Source of the DNA: Ramlibacter lithotrophicus
GTDB taxonomy: Bacteria; Pseudomonadota; Gammaproteobacteria; Burkholderiales; Burkholderiaceae_C
Length of the DNA stretch: 64,000 nt
Reading direction: 5' to 3'
NCBI RefSeq assembly: GCF_012184415.1
Contig: NZ_VTOX01000011.1
Span: 62,001-126,000, forward strand
A program made the translations under genes and the position numbers. Numbering within the stretch: position 1 is the stretch's first letter; each line of letters starts with the position of its first letter. This document shows, in pieces, positions 8,414 to 18,217 of this stretch. The notes under the pieces are model-generated. The model saw only the letters and a list, made by a program, of their open reading frames with translations. It was not told where the DNA came from and searched no databases.

Positions 8414-9760
8414 TCACAGGCTGCGCAGCTTCAGCGCCGCGAGGTCCTGCCGTTCCAGGTGCCAGAGCTGGTCGAGCAGCGCTCGCGCCGGCTCGGCGCC
8501 GATCACCGGCGATGCCAGTTCCAGGAACTTGTCGTTCAGGTCGGCGTCGGTAAGCGGCGCCTCCGGATCGCCCTTGCGGCACGGCGCGAACTGCTCGATC
8601 ACCTGGCCGTTGCGCAACTGCACCGTCACCCGCGCCGCGCGCACGTTGGGGAATTTCGCGCTGAGGTCCGGATCGGCAACCAGCCTTGTCCTGGCCATGA
8701 GTGCGCGGATCGCGATGTCCGCCAGCCGCTGGTCCTCGAAGGCGTTGAGCCGCACCGCGCCGTACAGCAGCGCGTGGCCGACGACGTAAGGCAGGCTGAA
8801 CTTGGCCTCGAACGCCGTGCGCGGCTCGAAGTTGCCGGTGACGTCCAGCGCCGTCTTGTAGGTGTCGACGCGGATAGCCTCCACCTGCGCCGGGTCGATG
8901 CGATGCTGCGCCCGGATGTCCAGCATCGCGTCGATCGCGGCGAAGGTGTGGCCGCAGCAACCGTGGTTCTTCTGGGTGATGGCCGTGATGTTGTAGCGCG
9001 TGCCGAGGCCGTCGGCGGCGCGCTCCCACTTCGGATCGTCGGACAGCGCCGCGCCGAAACCGGCCGCGCCTTCCAGGATGTCGAGCGCGCCGGTAATGCC
9101 GCTCGCCGCGCCCACGCCGGCCGTGACGCCGACCCAGGCGGCATGGCCCGCGTGCAGCGCCTTGGTCATGGCGTCGGAGCGGAATGCCTGCTGCAGGCCG
9201 GAAGCGAACGACGCCGCGGTCGCCAGCGAATGGCGCATGACGTCCGCATTGCCGGGGCCGGTCAGGGCGGCCGTCGCCGCGGCGCCGCCGAAGCAGCCGA
9301 CGGTGCCGGTGGTGTGGAAGAACTTGTAGTGCGAAGGCTGCACGGCCGCGCCGATGCGGGTGGAGATCTCGTAGCCGATCGTGATCGCCTTGAGCAGCTG
9401 CTCGCCGCTGGCGCCGCGGTCCTCGGCAACCGCCAGCGCGGCGCCGATGGTCGGGCAACCCGGGTGGTAGACCGCGTCACGGAAGATGTCGTCGAACTCC
9501 ACGGCGTGCGACACGCTGCCGTTGATCCAGGCGGCAGTGGCGGGAAAGGCGCTGGTGCGCTGGCCCGGCAGGCTCGAGCGGCCGTGTCCCAGTTCGGCGG
9601 CATGGGCCTTCAGCAGCTGGGCATTCGGCGCAACGCCGATGCCGGGGAACAGCGCCGAGAACCAGTCGATCAGCGCGCGCTTGGCGTGGTGGCTGACTAC
9701 CGGCGACAACGGGCGGCCGGCTTCGAGCTGCGCGTAGCGGGCGAATTCGTCGATGATCAT
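8414..9760 (-). CDS. MmgE/PrpD family protein
   Basis: 448 residues of the 2-methylcitrate dehydratase/cis-aconitate-decarboxylase superfamily, with the typical segments INGSVSHAVEFDDIF, HPGCPTIGAALA, FFHTTGTVGCFGGAAA and KNHGCCGHTFAAIDA. Members are cytoplasmic dehydratases, isomerases or decarboxylases of carboxylic acids; the substrate is not predictable. It belongs to the minus-strand operon with the aldehyde dehydrogenase upstream (18 bp) and the Bug protein downstream. A second, diverged MmgE/PrpD protein is encoded at 22553-23905. Confidence 0.85.
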   Translation of the reverse strand: MIIDEFARYAQLEAGRPLSPVVSHHAKRALIDWFSALFPGIGVAPNAQLLKAHAAELGHGRSSLPGQRTSAFPATAAWINGSVSHAVEFDDIFRDAVYHPGCPTIGAALAVAEDRGASGEQLLKAITIGYEISTRIGAAVQPSHYKFFHTTGTVGCFGGAAATAALTGPGNADVMRHSLATAASFASGLQQAFRSDAMTKALHAGHAAWVGVTAGVGAASGITGALDILEGAAGFGAALSDDPKWERAADGLGTRYNITAITQKNHGCCGHTFAAIDAMLDIRAQHRIDPAQVEAIRVDTYKTALDVTGNFEPRTAFEAKFSLPYVVGHALLYGAVRLNAFEDQRLADIAIRALMARTRLVADPDLSAKFPNVRAARVTVQLRNGQVIEQFAPCRKGDPEAPLTDADLNDKFLELASPVIGAEPARALLDQLWHLERQDLAALKLRSL

Positions 9761-9778
9761 GATGAAGCTCCGTGGCGC

Positions 9779-11194
9779 TCAGTAGGCGACCGTGACCAGC
9801 CGCTCCTCCGTCATCTCGCGGATGGCGTAGGCCGGGCCTTCCCAGCCGAAGCCGCTGTCCTTGACGCCGCCGAACGGCATGGCGTCGACGCGGGCGCTGG
9901 ACGCTTCGTTGATGTGCACGCCGCCGAAGCGCAGTTCACGGGCGGCCTTGAACGCCGTGTGCAGGTTGCTCGTGAACAGTCCGACGGCCAGGCCGAACGA
10001 CTGGTTGTTCGCCTTCGCCACGGCTTCGGCTATGCCGTCGAACGGCACCACCGACACCACCGGGGCGAAGATTTCCTCGCACACCACCTTCATGTCGTCG
10101 CGCACGTCGGTCAGCACCGTTGGCTGCATCACGCTGCCTTCGCGCTTGCCGCCGGTGAGCAGCTTCGCGCCGGCGGCGACGGCGGCATCCACCCAGCCTT
10201 GCGCGCGCTCCGCGTGGTGCAGGCTGATCATCGGGCCGATGATGGTCGCCGGATCGGCCGGATCGCCGGCCTTCATCTTCCGCGCGGCGTCGACCAGCTT
10301 CGGCACGAACGCATCGACGATGCGCCGGTCCACGTACAGGCGCTGCACCGAGGTGCAGACCTGCCCCGCCTTGCGCAGCCCGGCGCTGAGGATCTTGGGG
10401 ATGGCGAGGTCCATGTTCGCGTCGTGGCACACGATGGTGCTGGCGATGCTGCCCAGTTCCAGCTGGGTGCGGCGCAGGCCCGCGGCGGCCTGGATCTGCC
10501 GGCCCACCCGCGTGCTGCCGGTGAACGCGTAAAAGGCGATGCGCTGGTCGGCGAGCAACTGCGGGCCCACCACGGCGCCCTCGCCGTGCAGCAGCGCCAG
10601 CAGGTTCGCGGGCAGCCCGGCTTCGATCAGCACCTTGCACAGCTCGATGGCCGTGAGCGGCGTGAACTCCGACGGCTTGACCACGACCGCGTTGCCGCCG
10701 GCCAGCGCCGGACCGACCTTGTGCGCCAGCACGTTGAGCGGCGAGTTGAACGGCGTGATGGCGCACACCACGCCGCGCGGCGCGCGGATGGTGAAGCCGA
10801 AGCGGTTCTTGACGCCGTCGCCGGCCTGCAGCGGCGCCATGTCGCCGTTCAGGCGCTTGGCTTCCTCGGCCGAGAGCTCCAGCGTCTGCATGCAGCGGCG
10901 CACCTCGTTGTCGCCGTCGGCGCGGGTGAAGCCGGCCTCGTGCCGCATCAGCTCGATCAGCGGCTCGATGCGGCCTTCCAGCAGGCGCGCGGCCCGCGAC
11001 AGGATCTGGAAGCGCTGGTACGGGCTCAAGGTGGACTGCCGCTGTCCCTCGATGGCGCCGCTGACGGCCGCCGTCACCTGTTCGGCGGACGCGACGGCCA
11101 TCTGGCCGTACACGTCGCCGCTGTACTTGTCCTTGAGCGCTTCGCTGGAGGCGCCCGCGACCCACTGGCCGCCGATCAGCAGCTGGCCGTTCAT
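9779..11194 (-). CDS. NAD(P)-dependent aldehyde dehydrogenase
   Basis: 471 residues of the ALDH superfamily. Visible motifs are ITPFNSPLN, GNAVVVKPSEFTP, FTGSTRVGRQ, ELGSIAST (the general-base Glu), the catalytic Cys in GQVCTSVQ, and EEIFAPVVSV. The start ATG at 11194 overlaps the stop of the upstream TPP-enzyme subunit (ATGA), so expression is coupled. In that context the likely role is to oxidise the aldehyde released by the 2-oxoacid decarboxylase encoded by the two preceding genes. The substrate is unknown. Confidence 0.88.
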   Translation of the reverse strand: MNGQLLIGGQWVAGASSEALKDKYSGDVYGQMAVASAEQVTAAVSGAIEGQRQSTLSPYQRFQILSRAARLLEGRIEPLIELMRHEAGFTRADGDNEVRRCMQTLELSAEEAKRLNGDMAPLQAGDGVKNRFGFTIRAPRGVVCAITPFNSPLNVLAHKVGPALAGGNAVVVKPSEFTPLTAIELCKVLIEAGLPANLLALLHGEGAVVGPQLLADQRIAFYAFTGSTRVGRQIQAAAGLRRTQLELGSIASTIVCHDANMDLAIPKILSAGLRKAGQVCTSVQRLYVDRRIVDAFVPKLVDAARKMKAGDPADPATIIGPMISLHHAERAQGWVDAAVAAGAKLLTGGKREGSVMQPTVLTDVRDDMKVVCEEIFAPVVSVVPFDGIAEAVAKANNQSFGLAVGLFTSNLHTAFKAARELRFGGVHINEASSARVDAMPFGGVKDSGFGWEGPAYAIREMTEERLVTVAY

Positions 11195-11814
11195 GCCCGG
11201 CTGCTCCCGTTCAACATGCCTTCCATGAACCGGATGCGGATCTTGTTGGCGTCGCGCTCGGTCACGCCGGCCGGCGGCTGGTTGTCGGTGCGCGCGCAGA
11301 TGAAGATCGGCCCGTCGCCCTTGAGCGCCAGGTCCACCAGCGATTCGAAGTGCGACTCGTCCTTCGCCCAGGTGCTGCGCGCGATGCCGGCGCCCTTGGC
11401 GATGGCGACCAGGTCGACGTTGGTGGACGTCATCGTCGGCTGCGCGCCGGTGATCTGGTAGGCCCCGTTGTCCCACACGATCACGGCGAGGTTGCGCGGA
11501 TTGACGGCGGCGATCGTGCCGAGGGCGCCGAGCTGCATCAGCAGCGAGCCGTCACCTTCGAGGGCGAACACCTGGCGCTGCGGCTGCGCCATGGCGACGC
11601 CCAGCGCGATCGGCGCGGCCAGGCCCATGCTGCCCAGCATGTAGAAGTTGGTCGGGCGCTGGCCGGCGGCCCACAGGTCGAAGTGGGTGTGGCCGATGCC
11701 GCCGACGACGGCTTCTTCCTTCTTCAGCTTCGCGACCAGGCGGCGCGTGAGGTCGGAGCGATTCATCACCTTCACCGCGTCGCGGGTGGTGGAGATCAGG
11801 GTGGTGTCTTGCAT
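11191..11814 (-). CDS. thiamine-diphosphate-dependent decarboxylase, catalytic (beta/ComE-like) subunit
   Basis: 207 residues corresponding to the PP (TPP pyrophosphate-binding) half of a split decarboxylase. The TPP motif is visible as EGDGSLLMQLG followed by the Asn of VWDNGAYQITG. The arrangement as two short proteins is that of sulfopyruvate decarboxylase (ComDE) and related phosphonopyruvate-decarboxylase-like enzymes; the sequence does not fix the substrate. It follows the partner subunit by 10 bp and overlaps the aldehyde dehydrogenase by 4 bp. An oxidative 2-oxoacid to aldehyde to acid route is inferred from that order. Confidence 0.82.
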   Translation of the reverse strand: MQDTTLISTTRDAVKVMNRSDLTRRLVAKLKKEEAVVGGIGHTHFDLWAAGQRPTNFYMLGSMGLAAPIALGVAMAQPQRQVFALEGDGSLLMQLGALGTIAAVNPRNLAVIVWDNGAYQITGAQPTMTSTNVDLVAIAKGAGIARSTWAKDESHFESLVDLALKGDGPIFICARTDNQPPAGVTERDANKIRIRFMEGMLNGSSRA

Positions 11815-11824
11815 CGCGCGCTCC

Positions 11825-12367
11825 TCAGTAGCTCTTCTTGCCGCGGCTGGTGAGCAGCGGCGACATGATCAGGGCGGCGCCGGCCTGCGTGGTGAAGGCC
11901 TGCTTGATCATCCGGTCGGTGACGAACTCGACGTCCTCCAGGCGCTGGATCGCGAAGTGCTCGATGCCCAGCGTCTCCAGGATCGGGCGCATGGTGCGGC
12001 AGACGATGGCCTGTCCCAGCTGGTGGTCGCCGATCGTGCCGCGCTCGGAAATCATCATCACCAGCGGGATCTGGCACGGCACGGTGAGCGAGGCCAGCAC
12101 GTTGGCCAGCGTCGTGAAGCCGCTGGTCTGCATCAGCACGATGCCGCGCAGCCCCGCCATGTAGGCGCCGGTCACGATGCCCACTGCCTCTTCCTCGCGC
12201 GCCGGGCTGATCACCGTGAAGTAGTCGTCGGCCTGGAGGCGCTTGATGACGGGCGCGAGCACCTTGTCCGGCACGTAGGCGACCAGCTTCACCTCGTTCG
12301 CCTTCAGGACCCGGACGACGATCTCGTCCCAGGTTTCGCCGGCCCTGCCGGCCATCTCTTCAGCCAT
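11825..12367 (-). CDS. thiamine-diphosphate-binding protein, PYR-domain (alpha/ComD-like) subunit
   Basis: 180 residues forming the PYR half of a split TPP enzyme: YVPDKVLAPVIKRL, then SPAREEEAVGIVTGAYMAG with the Glu that activates TPP, and MQTSGFTTLANVLASL. The ATG at 12367 is preceded by GAGGAG and gives the family start; a longer frame upstream is not conserved-looking. It heads the minus-strand operon and is divergent from the Bug protein at 12589. The 221-bp interval contains a LysR-type box at 12445-12459. Confidence 0.8.
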   Translation of the reverse strand: MAEEMAGRAGETWDEIVVRVLKANEVKLVAYVPDKVLAPVIKRLQADDYFTVISPAREEEAVGIVTGAYMAGLRGIVLMQTSGFTTLANVLASLTVPCQIPLVMMISERGTIGDHQLGQAIVCRTMRPILETLGIEHFAIQRLEDVEFVTDRMIKQAFTTQAGAALIMSPLLTSRGKKSY

Positions 12368-12444
12368 CGCACTACTCCTCGGTTCGGGACCACGCACGCC
12401 CGCGCATGGTCGGAGGATTTTAGGTGTCGCCTCCCGGCGCAGCC

Positions 12445-12459
12445 ATCACGATCCGTGAT
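12445..12459. promoter_or_regulatory. LysR box (T-N11-A) in the divergent promoter region
   Basis: ATCACGA-T-CCGTGAT, a near-perfect 15-bp dyad with the T-N11-A core (T12446, A12458). It matches the perfect dyad at 17100-17114 before tcuA except at the centre and one arm base. It lies between the TPP-enzyme operon (start 12367) and the Bug gene (start 12589), so it can control both. Confidence 0.6.
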
Positions 12460-12588
12460 GACCCCCACAGCCGCCGCGCGGCCGGCATGGGGAAACCGCG
12501 AGGCACGATGACTCGCGTGCCGGGCCAGAATCCGGACGGACGCCGCGCGCCGGCGCACGCTGAACTCACCATCAACAGGAGACCAGGG

Positions 12589-13572
12589 ATGACTCCCAAT
12601 CGCAGACAAGTTCTCACCGGCGCCGCCGCCCTCGCGCTCGGCGGCATGGCGCCGCTCGTGCGGGCCCAGGCCGGTGCGGAGTGGCCGAACGGCCCCGTCA
12701 AGATCGTCGTCGGCTTTTCCGCCGGCGGCCCCACCGACCTCGCCGCCCGCCTGATCGCGGCCAGGCTGCAGGCCGCCTTCGGCCAGAGCTTCGTCGTCGA
12801 GAACAAGGCCGGCGCCGGCTCCAACCTGGCCTCCGAGATCGTCGCGGCCGCAGCGCCGGACGGCCATACGCTGCTGATGGCGGCCGCGCCGATCGCGATC
12901 AACGGGCACCTGTACAGGAACCTCAAGTTCGACGTGCTGAAAAGCTTCGACCCGGTCAGCCAGGTGATGTCCGCGCCCTGCATCCTGGCGGTGCGTCCCG
13001 ATTCGTACAAGACCATGGCCGAACTGCTCGCCGCGGCGAAGAAGGAGCCCGGCCGGCTGAGCTACTCGTCGTCCGGCGCCGGCGGCTCGCAGCACCTGGC
13101 CGGCGAGTTGCTGCAGCAGAAGGCCGGCATCCAGTTGATCCACGTGCCGTATAAGGGCGCCGCGCCGGCGCTGAACGACCTCCTGGGCGGCCAGGTGGCG
13201 ATGGGGTTCATGACGTCGCTGTCCTCGGTGCCGCACTTCAAGTCCGGCAAGCTGCGCGCGCTGGCCGTGGCGGCACCGCAGCGCCTGCCGCAACTGCCGG
13301 ACGTGCCGACCATGGCCGAAGTGGGCCTGCCCGGCGTCGAGATCAACTCCTGGTCCGGCCTGCTGGCGCCGGCGAAGACACCGCCGCAGGTCGTCGAGAA
13401 GCTGCAGCGCGAAGTGGCCAAGGCACTGGCCGCGCCGGACGTGCGCGAGAAGCTGGTGGCGCAAGGCGCGGTGGTCGTCGGCGGCACCTCGGGCGAGTTC
13501 GCCAGCTACCTGGCGCGCGAGCACGGCGAATACGGCAAGCTGATCAAGTCCATCAAGCTCAGCCTGGACTGA
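12589..13572 (+). CDS. Bug family (TctC) tricarboxylate-type binding protein, probable Tat export
   Basis: 327 residues. The N-terminus has twin arginines followed by a hydrophobic stretch (NRRQVLTGAAALALGG), so export by Tat is plausible. Bug motifs follow: PVKIVVGFSAGGPTDLAAR, NKAGAGSNLASE, HVPYKGAAPALNDLLGGQ. ACAGGAG precedes the ATG at 12589. It is followed 4 bp later by an alpha/beta hydrolase. Because a shared LysR box links this promoter to tcuA, a role as binding protein for tricarballylate or another carboxylate is a reasonable guess. Confidence 0.87.
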   Translation: MTPNRRQVLTGAAALALGGMAPLVRAQAGAEWPNGPVKIVVGFSAGGPTDLAARLIAARLQAAFGQSFVVENKAGAGSNLASEIVAAAAPDGHTLLMAAAPIAINGHLYRNLKFDVLKSFDPVSQVMSAPCILAVRPDSYKTMAELLAAAKKEPGRLSYSSSGAGGSQHLAGELLQQKAGIQLIHVPYKGAAPALNDLLGGQVAMGFMTSLSSVPHFKSGKLRALAVAAPQRLPQLPDVPTMAEVGLPGVEINSWSGLLAPAKTPPQVVEKLQREVAKALAAPDVREKLVAQGAVVVGGTSGEFASYLAREHGEYGKLIKSIKLSLD

Positions 13573-13576
13573 ACGG

Positions 13577-14410
13577 GTGTCCCAAAGCGAAGACGACGCA
13601 CGGGCGCTGGTCGCCCGCCTCGAGCAGCGTGCGGCAAGCGTCGACGCCCGCTTCGAGGGCTCGCGCATCCGCTGGCGGCGTATCGGCAGCGGACCGCCGC
13701 TGGTGCTGCTGCACGGCGGCAACGGCAGCTGGCTGCACTGGGTGCGCAACATCGAGCCACTGGCCGGGCGGCACCAGCTCTGGTTGCCGGACCTGCCGGG
13801 CTGCGGCGACTCCGACGAGGTCGCGCCGCCCGCGAACCTGGAGCGGCTGGTGGCGACGCTGCAGCACAACGTCGCCGAGCTGGTGGGCGGCGAGCGCGAG
13901 ATCGACGTGGCGGCGTTCTCGTTCGGCTCGGTGCTGGCCTCCAACCTCGCGCTGGCGCGCGGCCGCGTGCGGCGGCTCGCGCTGCTGGGCGCCACCGGCC
14001 ACGGCCTGCAGCGGCGCCAGCTGGCGCTGAAGAACTGGCGCACGCTGGAGCCCGGGTCCGCGCAGGAGCAGGCGCACCGGCACAACCTGGCCGAACTGAT
14101 GCTGCACGAGCCGGCGGCGCTCGACGCGCTGGCGATGCTGGTGCATCGATCGGCCAGCGAGCGCACGCGGCTGCGCAGCAAGCAGTTGTCGCATACCGAC
14201 GCGACGCGCCGGGCCCTGGACAAGCTGCAAATTCCAGTTCTGATGGCCTGGGGCGAACACGATCCCACGGCCAGCGGCGCGGCGACGGCGCTGGCGTTGG
14301 GGCATGGCCACCCGGAACGACGGTGCGTGGTCGTGCCGGGGGCCGGCCACTGGGTTCAGTACGAACGGGCCAACGAGATCAACACGCTGCTGGCGCGCTG
14401 GTTCGACTGA
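13577..14410 (+). CDS. alpha/beta hydrolase
   Basis: 277 residues of the alpha/beta hydrolase fold: the oxyanion motif LLHGGNGSWLHW, nucleophile elbow AFSFGSV (first Gly of GxSxG replaced by Ala), the acid in WGEHDPTASG and the terminal GAGHWVQYE histidine form a complete triad. It starts with GTG at 13577, only 4 bp after the Bug gene, so the two are probably co-transcribed. Substrate unknown; an ester or a ring-cleavage product are possibilities. Confidence 0.82.
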   Translation: MSQSEDDARALVARLEQRAASVDARFEGSRIRWRRIGSGPPLVLLHGGNGSWLHWVRNIEPLAGRHQLWLPDLPGCGDSDEVAPPANLERLVATLQHNVAELVGGEREIDVAAFSFGSVLASNLALARGRVRRLALLGATGHGLQRRQLALKNWRTLEPGSAQEQAHRHNLAELMLHEPAALDALAMLVHRSASERTRLRSKQLSHTDATRRALDKLQIPVLMAWGEHDPTASGAATALALGHGHPERRCVVVPGAGHWVQYERANEINTLLARWFD

Positions 14411-14428
14411 CGACGCGCCGCCGCGGCC

Positions 14429-15592
14429 TCAGTCCGCCCCCAGCGCCAGCCTGTTCGGCTGCCGCTTCTCGATCGCGTGCTTCATCAGCGCGGCGGCGCG
14501 GTACACCGCATGCGCGAACTTGCCATAGGGCAGCGTCAGGAACAGGCCCATCACGAACCCCAGGTGCACGGCCAGCAGCGAGGCCATCGCGCCGGTGTCG
14601 CGCCACGCCAGCAGCGCGAGGCCGGTCAGGGCGTTGCAGAACAACAGCGTGATGAACGCGCGGTCCATGGGACGCTGCGCCGGGTCGCCGTGCAGCGGAT
14701 GGCGCCGCAGGTTCAGCCACAGCAGCCCGGCCGGCCCGACCAGGAGGCCGATGCCGCCCAGGGTGCCCAGCACCACCGGCAGGCTGGTCACCGGATATGG
14801 CGCCGGCCAGCCCAGCAGGTAGTGGTACAGCGTGGCGACGCTCGTCGCCGCGAAGCACAGCAGGAAGCCGTAGAACGTGAAGTGGTGGAAGCGCCGGCGC
14901 GCCAGCGTGAAGCGGTCGTCGGCTTCGTTGCAGCCCTTGCCGTGGCCGCCGTCCAGGTACGTGAGGCGCAGCACGTCGTGCGTCGCTTCGGCCGCGGCCC
15001 CGCCGCTGGCGGGCCCCGGCGTCCACTCGCGCCAGAAGCGCCGGGCGCCCATCGCCAGCGCCAGCAGGGCGAAGCCGAACACCGCGCCGAACATCGCGAC
15101 CAGCATGTTGTGCGGGAACACCGCGTAGAAGTTGCCGGCCAGCGGCTCGTGGACCAGCGTCCCGCGCCAGGCCAGCACCAGCACCAGGAACAGCGCGAGG
15201 CCCAGGCCGGTGGCCAGCGCCACCGTCAGGCCGTTGCGACGGTACAGCGCGCCGAACGCCGTGGGCCAGGCGTAGTCGGTGTAGGTCTGCTGCCTCACCT
15301 GCGCCATGGCCCGCGGCACGTTCACCGCGAACTCGTGCGGCGGCGCGTACTGGCACGCGTGCAGGCAGGCGCCGCAGTTGTGGCACAGGTTGGCCAGGTA
15401 ATGGATGTCCGCCTTGGCGAAATCCAGCCGGCGCGTCATCGCCGGGAACACGGCGCAAAAGCCCTCGCAGTAGCGGCAGGCGTTGCACACCTGCATCTGG
15501 CGCGCGACTTCGGCCTCGCCTGCCGTCAGCGACACCGGTTCGCCCTGGGCCAGCGCGACCGCGTCGCGCGCGAGCGCGTCAAGCTGCTGCAT
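14429..15592 (-). CDS. tcuB: tricarballylate utilization protein TcuB (FeS/heme membrane electron carrier)
   Basis: 387 residues. The N-terminal part has two cysteine clusters ([16 protein letters not shown] and [13 protein letters not shown]) for [4Fe-4S] centres, followed by several membrane helices with histidines ([44 protein letters not shown]) suited to heme b. In Salmonella TcuB reoxidises the FADH2 of TcuA and passes electrons to the membrane pool. Its start overlaps the end of tcuA by 14 bp. It is the last gene before the convergent alpha/beta hydrolase. Confidence 0.88.
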   Translation of the reverse strand: MQQLDALARDAVALAQGEPVSLTAGEAEVARQMQVCNACRYCEGFCAVFPAMTRRLDFAKADIHYLANLCHNCGACLHACQYAPPHEFAVNVPRAMAQVRQQTYTDYAWPTAFGALYRRNGLTVALATGLGLALFLVLVLAWRGTLVHEPLAGNFYAVFPHNMLVAMFGAVFGFALLALAMGARRFWREWTPGPASGGAAAEATHDVLRLTYLDGGHGKGCNEADDRFTLARRRFHHFTFYGFLLCFAATSVATLYHYLLGWPAPYPVTSLPVVLGTLGGIGLLVGPAGLLWLNLRRHPLHGDPAQRPMDRAFITLLFCNALTGLALLAWRDTGAMASLLAVHLGFVMGLFLTLPYGKFAHAVYRAAALMKHAIEKRQPNRLALGAD

Positions 15593-16988
15593 GGATGCGC
15601 TCCTCTTGCTTCAGTGCCGCGGCGGCGGCCTGGGTGCCGGCGATCCGGCCGAAGGCCGTGCCTATGCTCATGCCGACGCCGGCCGTGTAACCCTGGCCCA
15701 GCACGTTGCCGGCCATCATCTCGCCGGCGACGAACAGGTTGCCGCTCGGCTCGCCGCCGAAGTGCACGGCGGCCTGGTCGTTGGTCTTCAATCCGAGGTA
15801 AGTGAAGGTGATGCCGGGCCGCAGCGCGTAGCCGTAGAACGGCGCCGTGTCGATGGGGCGGGCCCAGTGGGTCTTGGGCGGCGCGAGCCCTTCGGTGTGG
15901 CAGTCGTCGAGCACCGTGTGGTCGAAGTCGCCGACCCGGCAGGCCGCGTTGAAATCGGAGACGGTCTGCATGAAGGTCGCGACGGGCAGGCCAAGCTTCG
16001 CGGCCAGCTCGGGCAAGGTGTCCGCCTTCTCGCCGGGAAACACCGGCGGCATGAAGCGGCCGATGGCCTTGCTGTCGATGATGCAGTAGCCGATCTGGCC
16101 GGCCTGCTGCGCGACCAGCCGGCCCCAGATCGCATAGCGCTTGGGCCAGAAGTCCTCGCCTTCGTCGTAGAAGCGCAGCCCGGCCTGGTTCAGCATGACG
16201 CCCAGCGACACGCAGTCGACGCGGGTGCAGATGCCGCCGTCGTACAGCGGCGCCCGGGCGTCGATCGCCACGCAATGCGACTGCGAGGGGTCGCCGATGA
16301 TGTCGGCGCCCGCTTCCATCATGTACTTGATCAGCACGCCCTGGTTGAACCGCGTGCCCCTGATCAGGAAGTTGTCGGCCGGCCATTCGCCCAGTTCGTT
16401 CCGGCCCCAGGCCTCGCGCAGCCATTCGCGGTTGGACTCGAAGCCGCCGGCCGCCAGCACACAGGCTTTCGCCGCGATGCGCTCGCCTTTGCAGTGCGCC
16501 GCGACGAAGCGCCCCCCCTCCAGTTCCAGCCGGTCCACCGGCGCTTCGTAGCGGATCTGAACGCCGAGCTCCTCGGCGCTGCGGTAATACGCGTTGACCA
16601 GCGCCTTGCCGCCGCCCATGAAGAAGGCGTTGGTGCGCGACAGGTGCAAGGTGCCGGACAGCGACGGCTGGAAGTTGACGCCGTGCTTGCGCATCCAGCC
16701 GCGGCAGGTGGAGGACTCGCGGATCACCAGGCGCGCCAGCTTCTCGTCGGTCACGCCCTTGGTGACCTTGAGCAGGTCCTGCCAGAACTCCTCTTCCGGG
16801 TAGGCATCGACCAGCACGTCCTGCGGCGCGTCGTGCATGCAGCGAAGGTTGCGGGTGTGCTGCGAGTTGCCGCCGCGCCATTCGCGCGGGGCGGCCTCCA
16901 GCAGCAGCACGCTGGCGCCGGCCTCGCGCGCCATCAGCGCGGCGCAGAGCGCGGCGTTGCCGCCGCCGATCACAAGGACATCGATCAA
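15579..16988 (-). CDS. tcuA: FAD-dependent tricarballylate dehydrogenase
   Basis: 469 residues of the succinate-dehydrogenase/fumarate-reductase flavoprotein family. The N-terminal dinucleotide motif is [14 protein letters not shown]; other family stretches are [42 protein letters not shown] and the C-terminal [23 protein letters not shown]. TcuA oxidises tricarballylate to cis-aconitate. A TTG at 16988 behind GGGAGAAAACAA appears to be the start, as no ATG or GTG fits. A LysR box stands 112 bp upstream, and the regulator gene is directly upstream on the same strand. Confidence 0.9.
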   Translation of the reverse strand: MIDVLVIGGGNAALCAALMAREAGASVLLLEAAPREWRGGNSQHTRNLRCMHDAPQDVLVDAYPEEEFWQDLLKVTKGVTDEKLARLVIRESSTCRGWMRKHGVNFQPSLSGTLHLSRTNAFFMGGGKALVNAYYRSAEELGVQIRYEAPVDRLELEGGRFVAAHCKGERIAAKACVLAAGGFESNREWLREAWGRNELGEWPADNFLIRGTRFNQGVLIKYMMEAGADIIGDPSQSHCVAIDARAPLYDGGICTRVDCVSLGVMLNQAGLRFYDEGEDFWPKRYAIWGRLVAQQAGQIGYCIIDSKAIGRFMPPVFPGEKADTLPELAAKLGLPVATFMQTVSDFNAACRVGDFDHTVLDDCHTEGLAPPKTHWARPIDTAPFYGYALRPGITFTYLGLKTNDQAAVHFGGEPSGNLFVAGEMMAGNVLGQGYTAGVGMSIGTAFGRIAGTQAAAAALKQEERIHAAA

Positions 16989-17099
16989 TTGTTTTCTCCC
17001 GGGGCCCCGGTCGAGGCGCTGCCGCGCCCCGGGCCTTTCGACGTCATGAACTGTACTGGCGCGGGCGCGGCGGCGACAGCCGGGACGGCGCTCGGCGGT

Positions 17100-17114
17100 A
17101 TCACGAATCGTGAT
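17100..17114. promoter_or_regulatory. perfect LysR box upstream of tcuA
   Basis: ATCACGA-A-TCGTGAT is a perfect 15-bp dyad with T-N11-A geometry (T17101, A17113) in the 296-bp interval between the LysR gene and tcuA. The same site type occurs at 12445-12459. The rest of 16989-17284 shows no gene. Confidence 0.65.
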
Positions 17115-17284
17115 GACGGGGAAGCTCTGAACAAATCGCGTCGCGCGCGCTCGAGGCAGGAACGGGATGATTTGTGCGCCAACGTTTCGCAGCCGGTGCT
17201 GGACGCACCGGCCAGGAACTTGGTGCGCAAAGCGCCCGTTGTTGCCCGAGCCCGTAGGGACGGCGGGCTTTGGTCAGAGCTTCC

Positions 17285-18217
17285 CTACGCCGCCGCCAGC
17301 GTCGCCCCGCCCCAGCGGCCGGCGCCCACCAGGTCGCGCACGCACTGGGCCAGCACCACGCGCGCGGCGAGGCCGGCCGGCGACAGCTCGTCGTCCGACA
17401 GGCTGCACAGCGAATTGAGGCGGCTCGCCTCGGGGTCGGCAAGCTCGGTCAGCACGAAGCGCCTGGCTGCGTCCGCCTGCCGCCCGATGGCGGCCCAGGG
17501 CTGGATCGTGCATCCCAGGCCATGGTCGACGGCGTCCATCAGCACCGCCAGCGAATCGATCTCGGCGACCAGCCTGGGCTTGGCCCTGGCGCGCGCAAAG
17601 GCGGCGTCGAGCGTGCTGCGCAGGCCGTGCGGCCCGCTCGGCAGCACCAGCGGCAGCTCCTTCAGTTCGGCGATGCGCGCGCTCGCGCCGAATTCGCGCA
17701 CCAGATGCCGGCGCGACTGGATCAGGAACAGCTTTTCCTGCAGCAGCGGCGTGACGCTCCAGCGCCGCGCCGGATGGGTGTCGAACAGCACCGCGAGGTC
17801 GAGCTGGCGCGAGTTGAGCATGTTCGACAGGTGCCCGGACAGCGCCGACACCATGTGCAGCCGCACGTCGGAGTAGCGCTCGCGCATGGCCAGCATCAGC
17901 GGCACGCCGAGCACGGAGGCGGTGGTCGGCGCCAGGCCGACGCTGACGCTGCCGGTCAGGCGCGACTCGTGCGCCGCGCGCGCGGCCTGGTCGGCGTGCC
18001 GCAGCGCGAGCTGCGCTTCGCGGAAAAACGCGAGCCCTGCTTCGGTCGGCGTGATGCCCTTGCTGGTGCGCCGCAGCAGCCGAGTCGCGAGCTCGCCTTC
18101 GAGGCGGCCGATCTGCTGGCTCAGCGCGGACTGCACCAGTTGCAGGTCGAGCGCGGCGCGGCTGATGCTGCCGAGCTCCACGACGCGTACGAAATAGCGC
18201 ATCTGGCGCAGTTCCAT
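17285..18217 (-). CDS. tcuR: LysR-type regulator of the tricarballylate genes (TcuR-like)
   Basis: 310 residues with a LysR winged HTH (ISRAALDLQLVQSALSQQIGRLE, about residues 18-40) and a C-terminal effector domain. It has the sequence style of the Nac/TcuR branch. It is encoded upstream of and in the same direction as tcuA, separated by 296 bp that contain a perfect LysR box. In Salmonella TcuR activates tcuABC in response to tricarballylate. The regulator assignment is by family and context. Confidence 0.8.
   Translation of the reverse strand: MELRQMRYFVRVVELGSISRAALDLQLVQSALSQQIGRLEGELATRLLRRTSKGITPTEAGLAFFREAQLALRHADQAARAAHESRLTGSVSVGLAPTTASVLGVPLMLAMRERYSDVRLHMVSALSGHLSNMLNSRQLDLAVLFDTHPARRWSVTPLLQEKLFLIQSRRHLVREFGASARIAELKELPLVLPSGPHGLRSTLDAAFARARAKPRLVAEIDSLAVLMDAVDHGLGCTIQPWAAIGRQADAARRFVLTELADPEASRLNSLCSLSDDELSPAGLAARVVLAQCVRDLVGAGRWGGATLAAA

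Noticed and set aside
8405-11461. Very long open frame on the plus strand opposite the MmgE/PrpD, aldehyde dehydrogenase and TPP genes
   Set aside because: It is the antisense shadow of well-supported genes; its translation is Arg/Ala/His-rich without domains.
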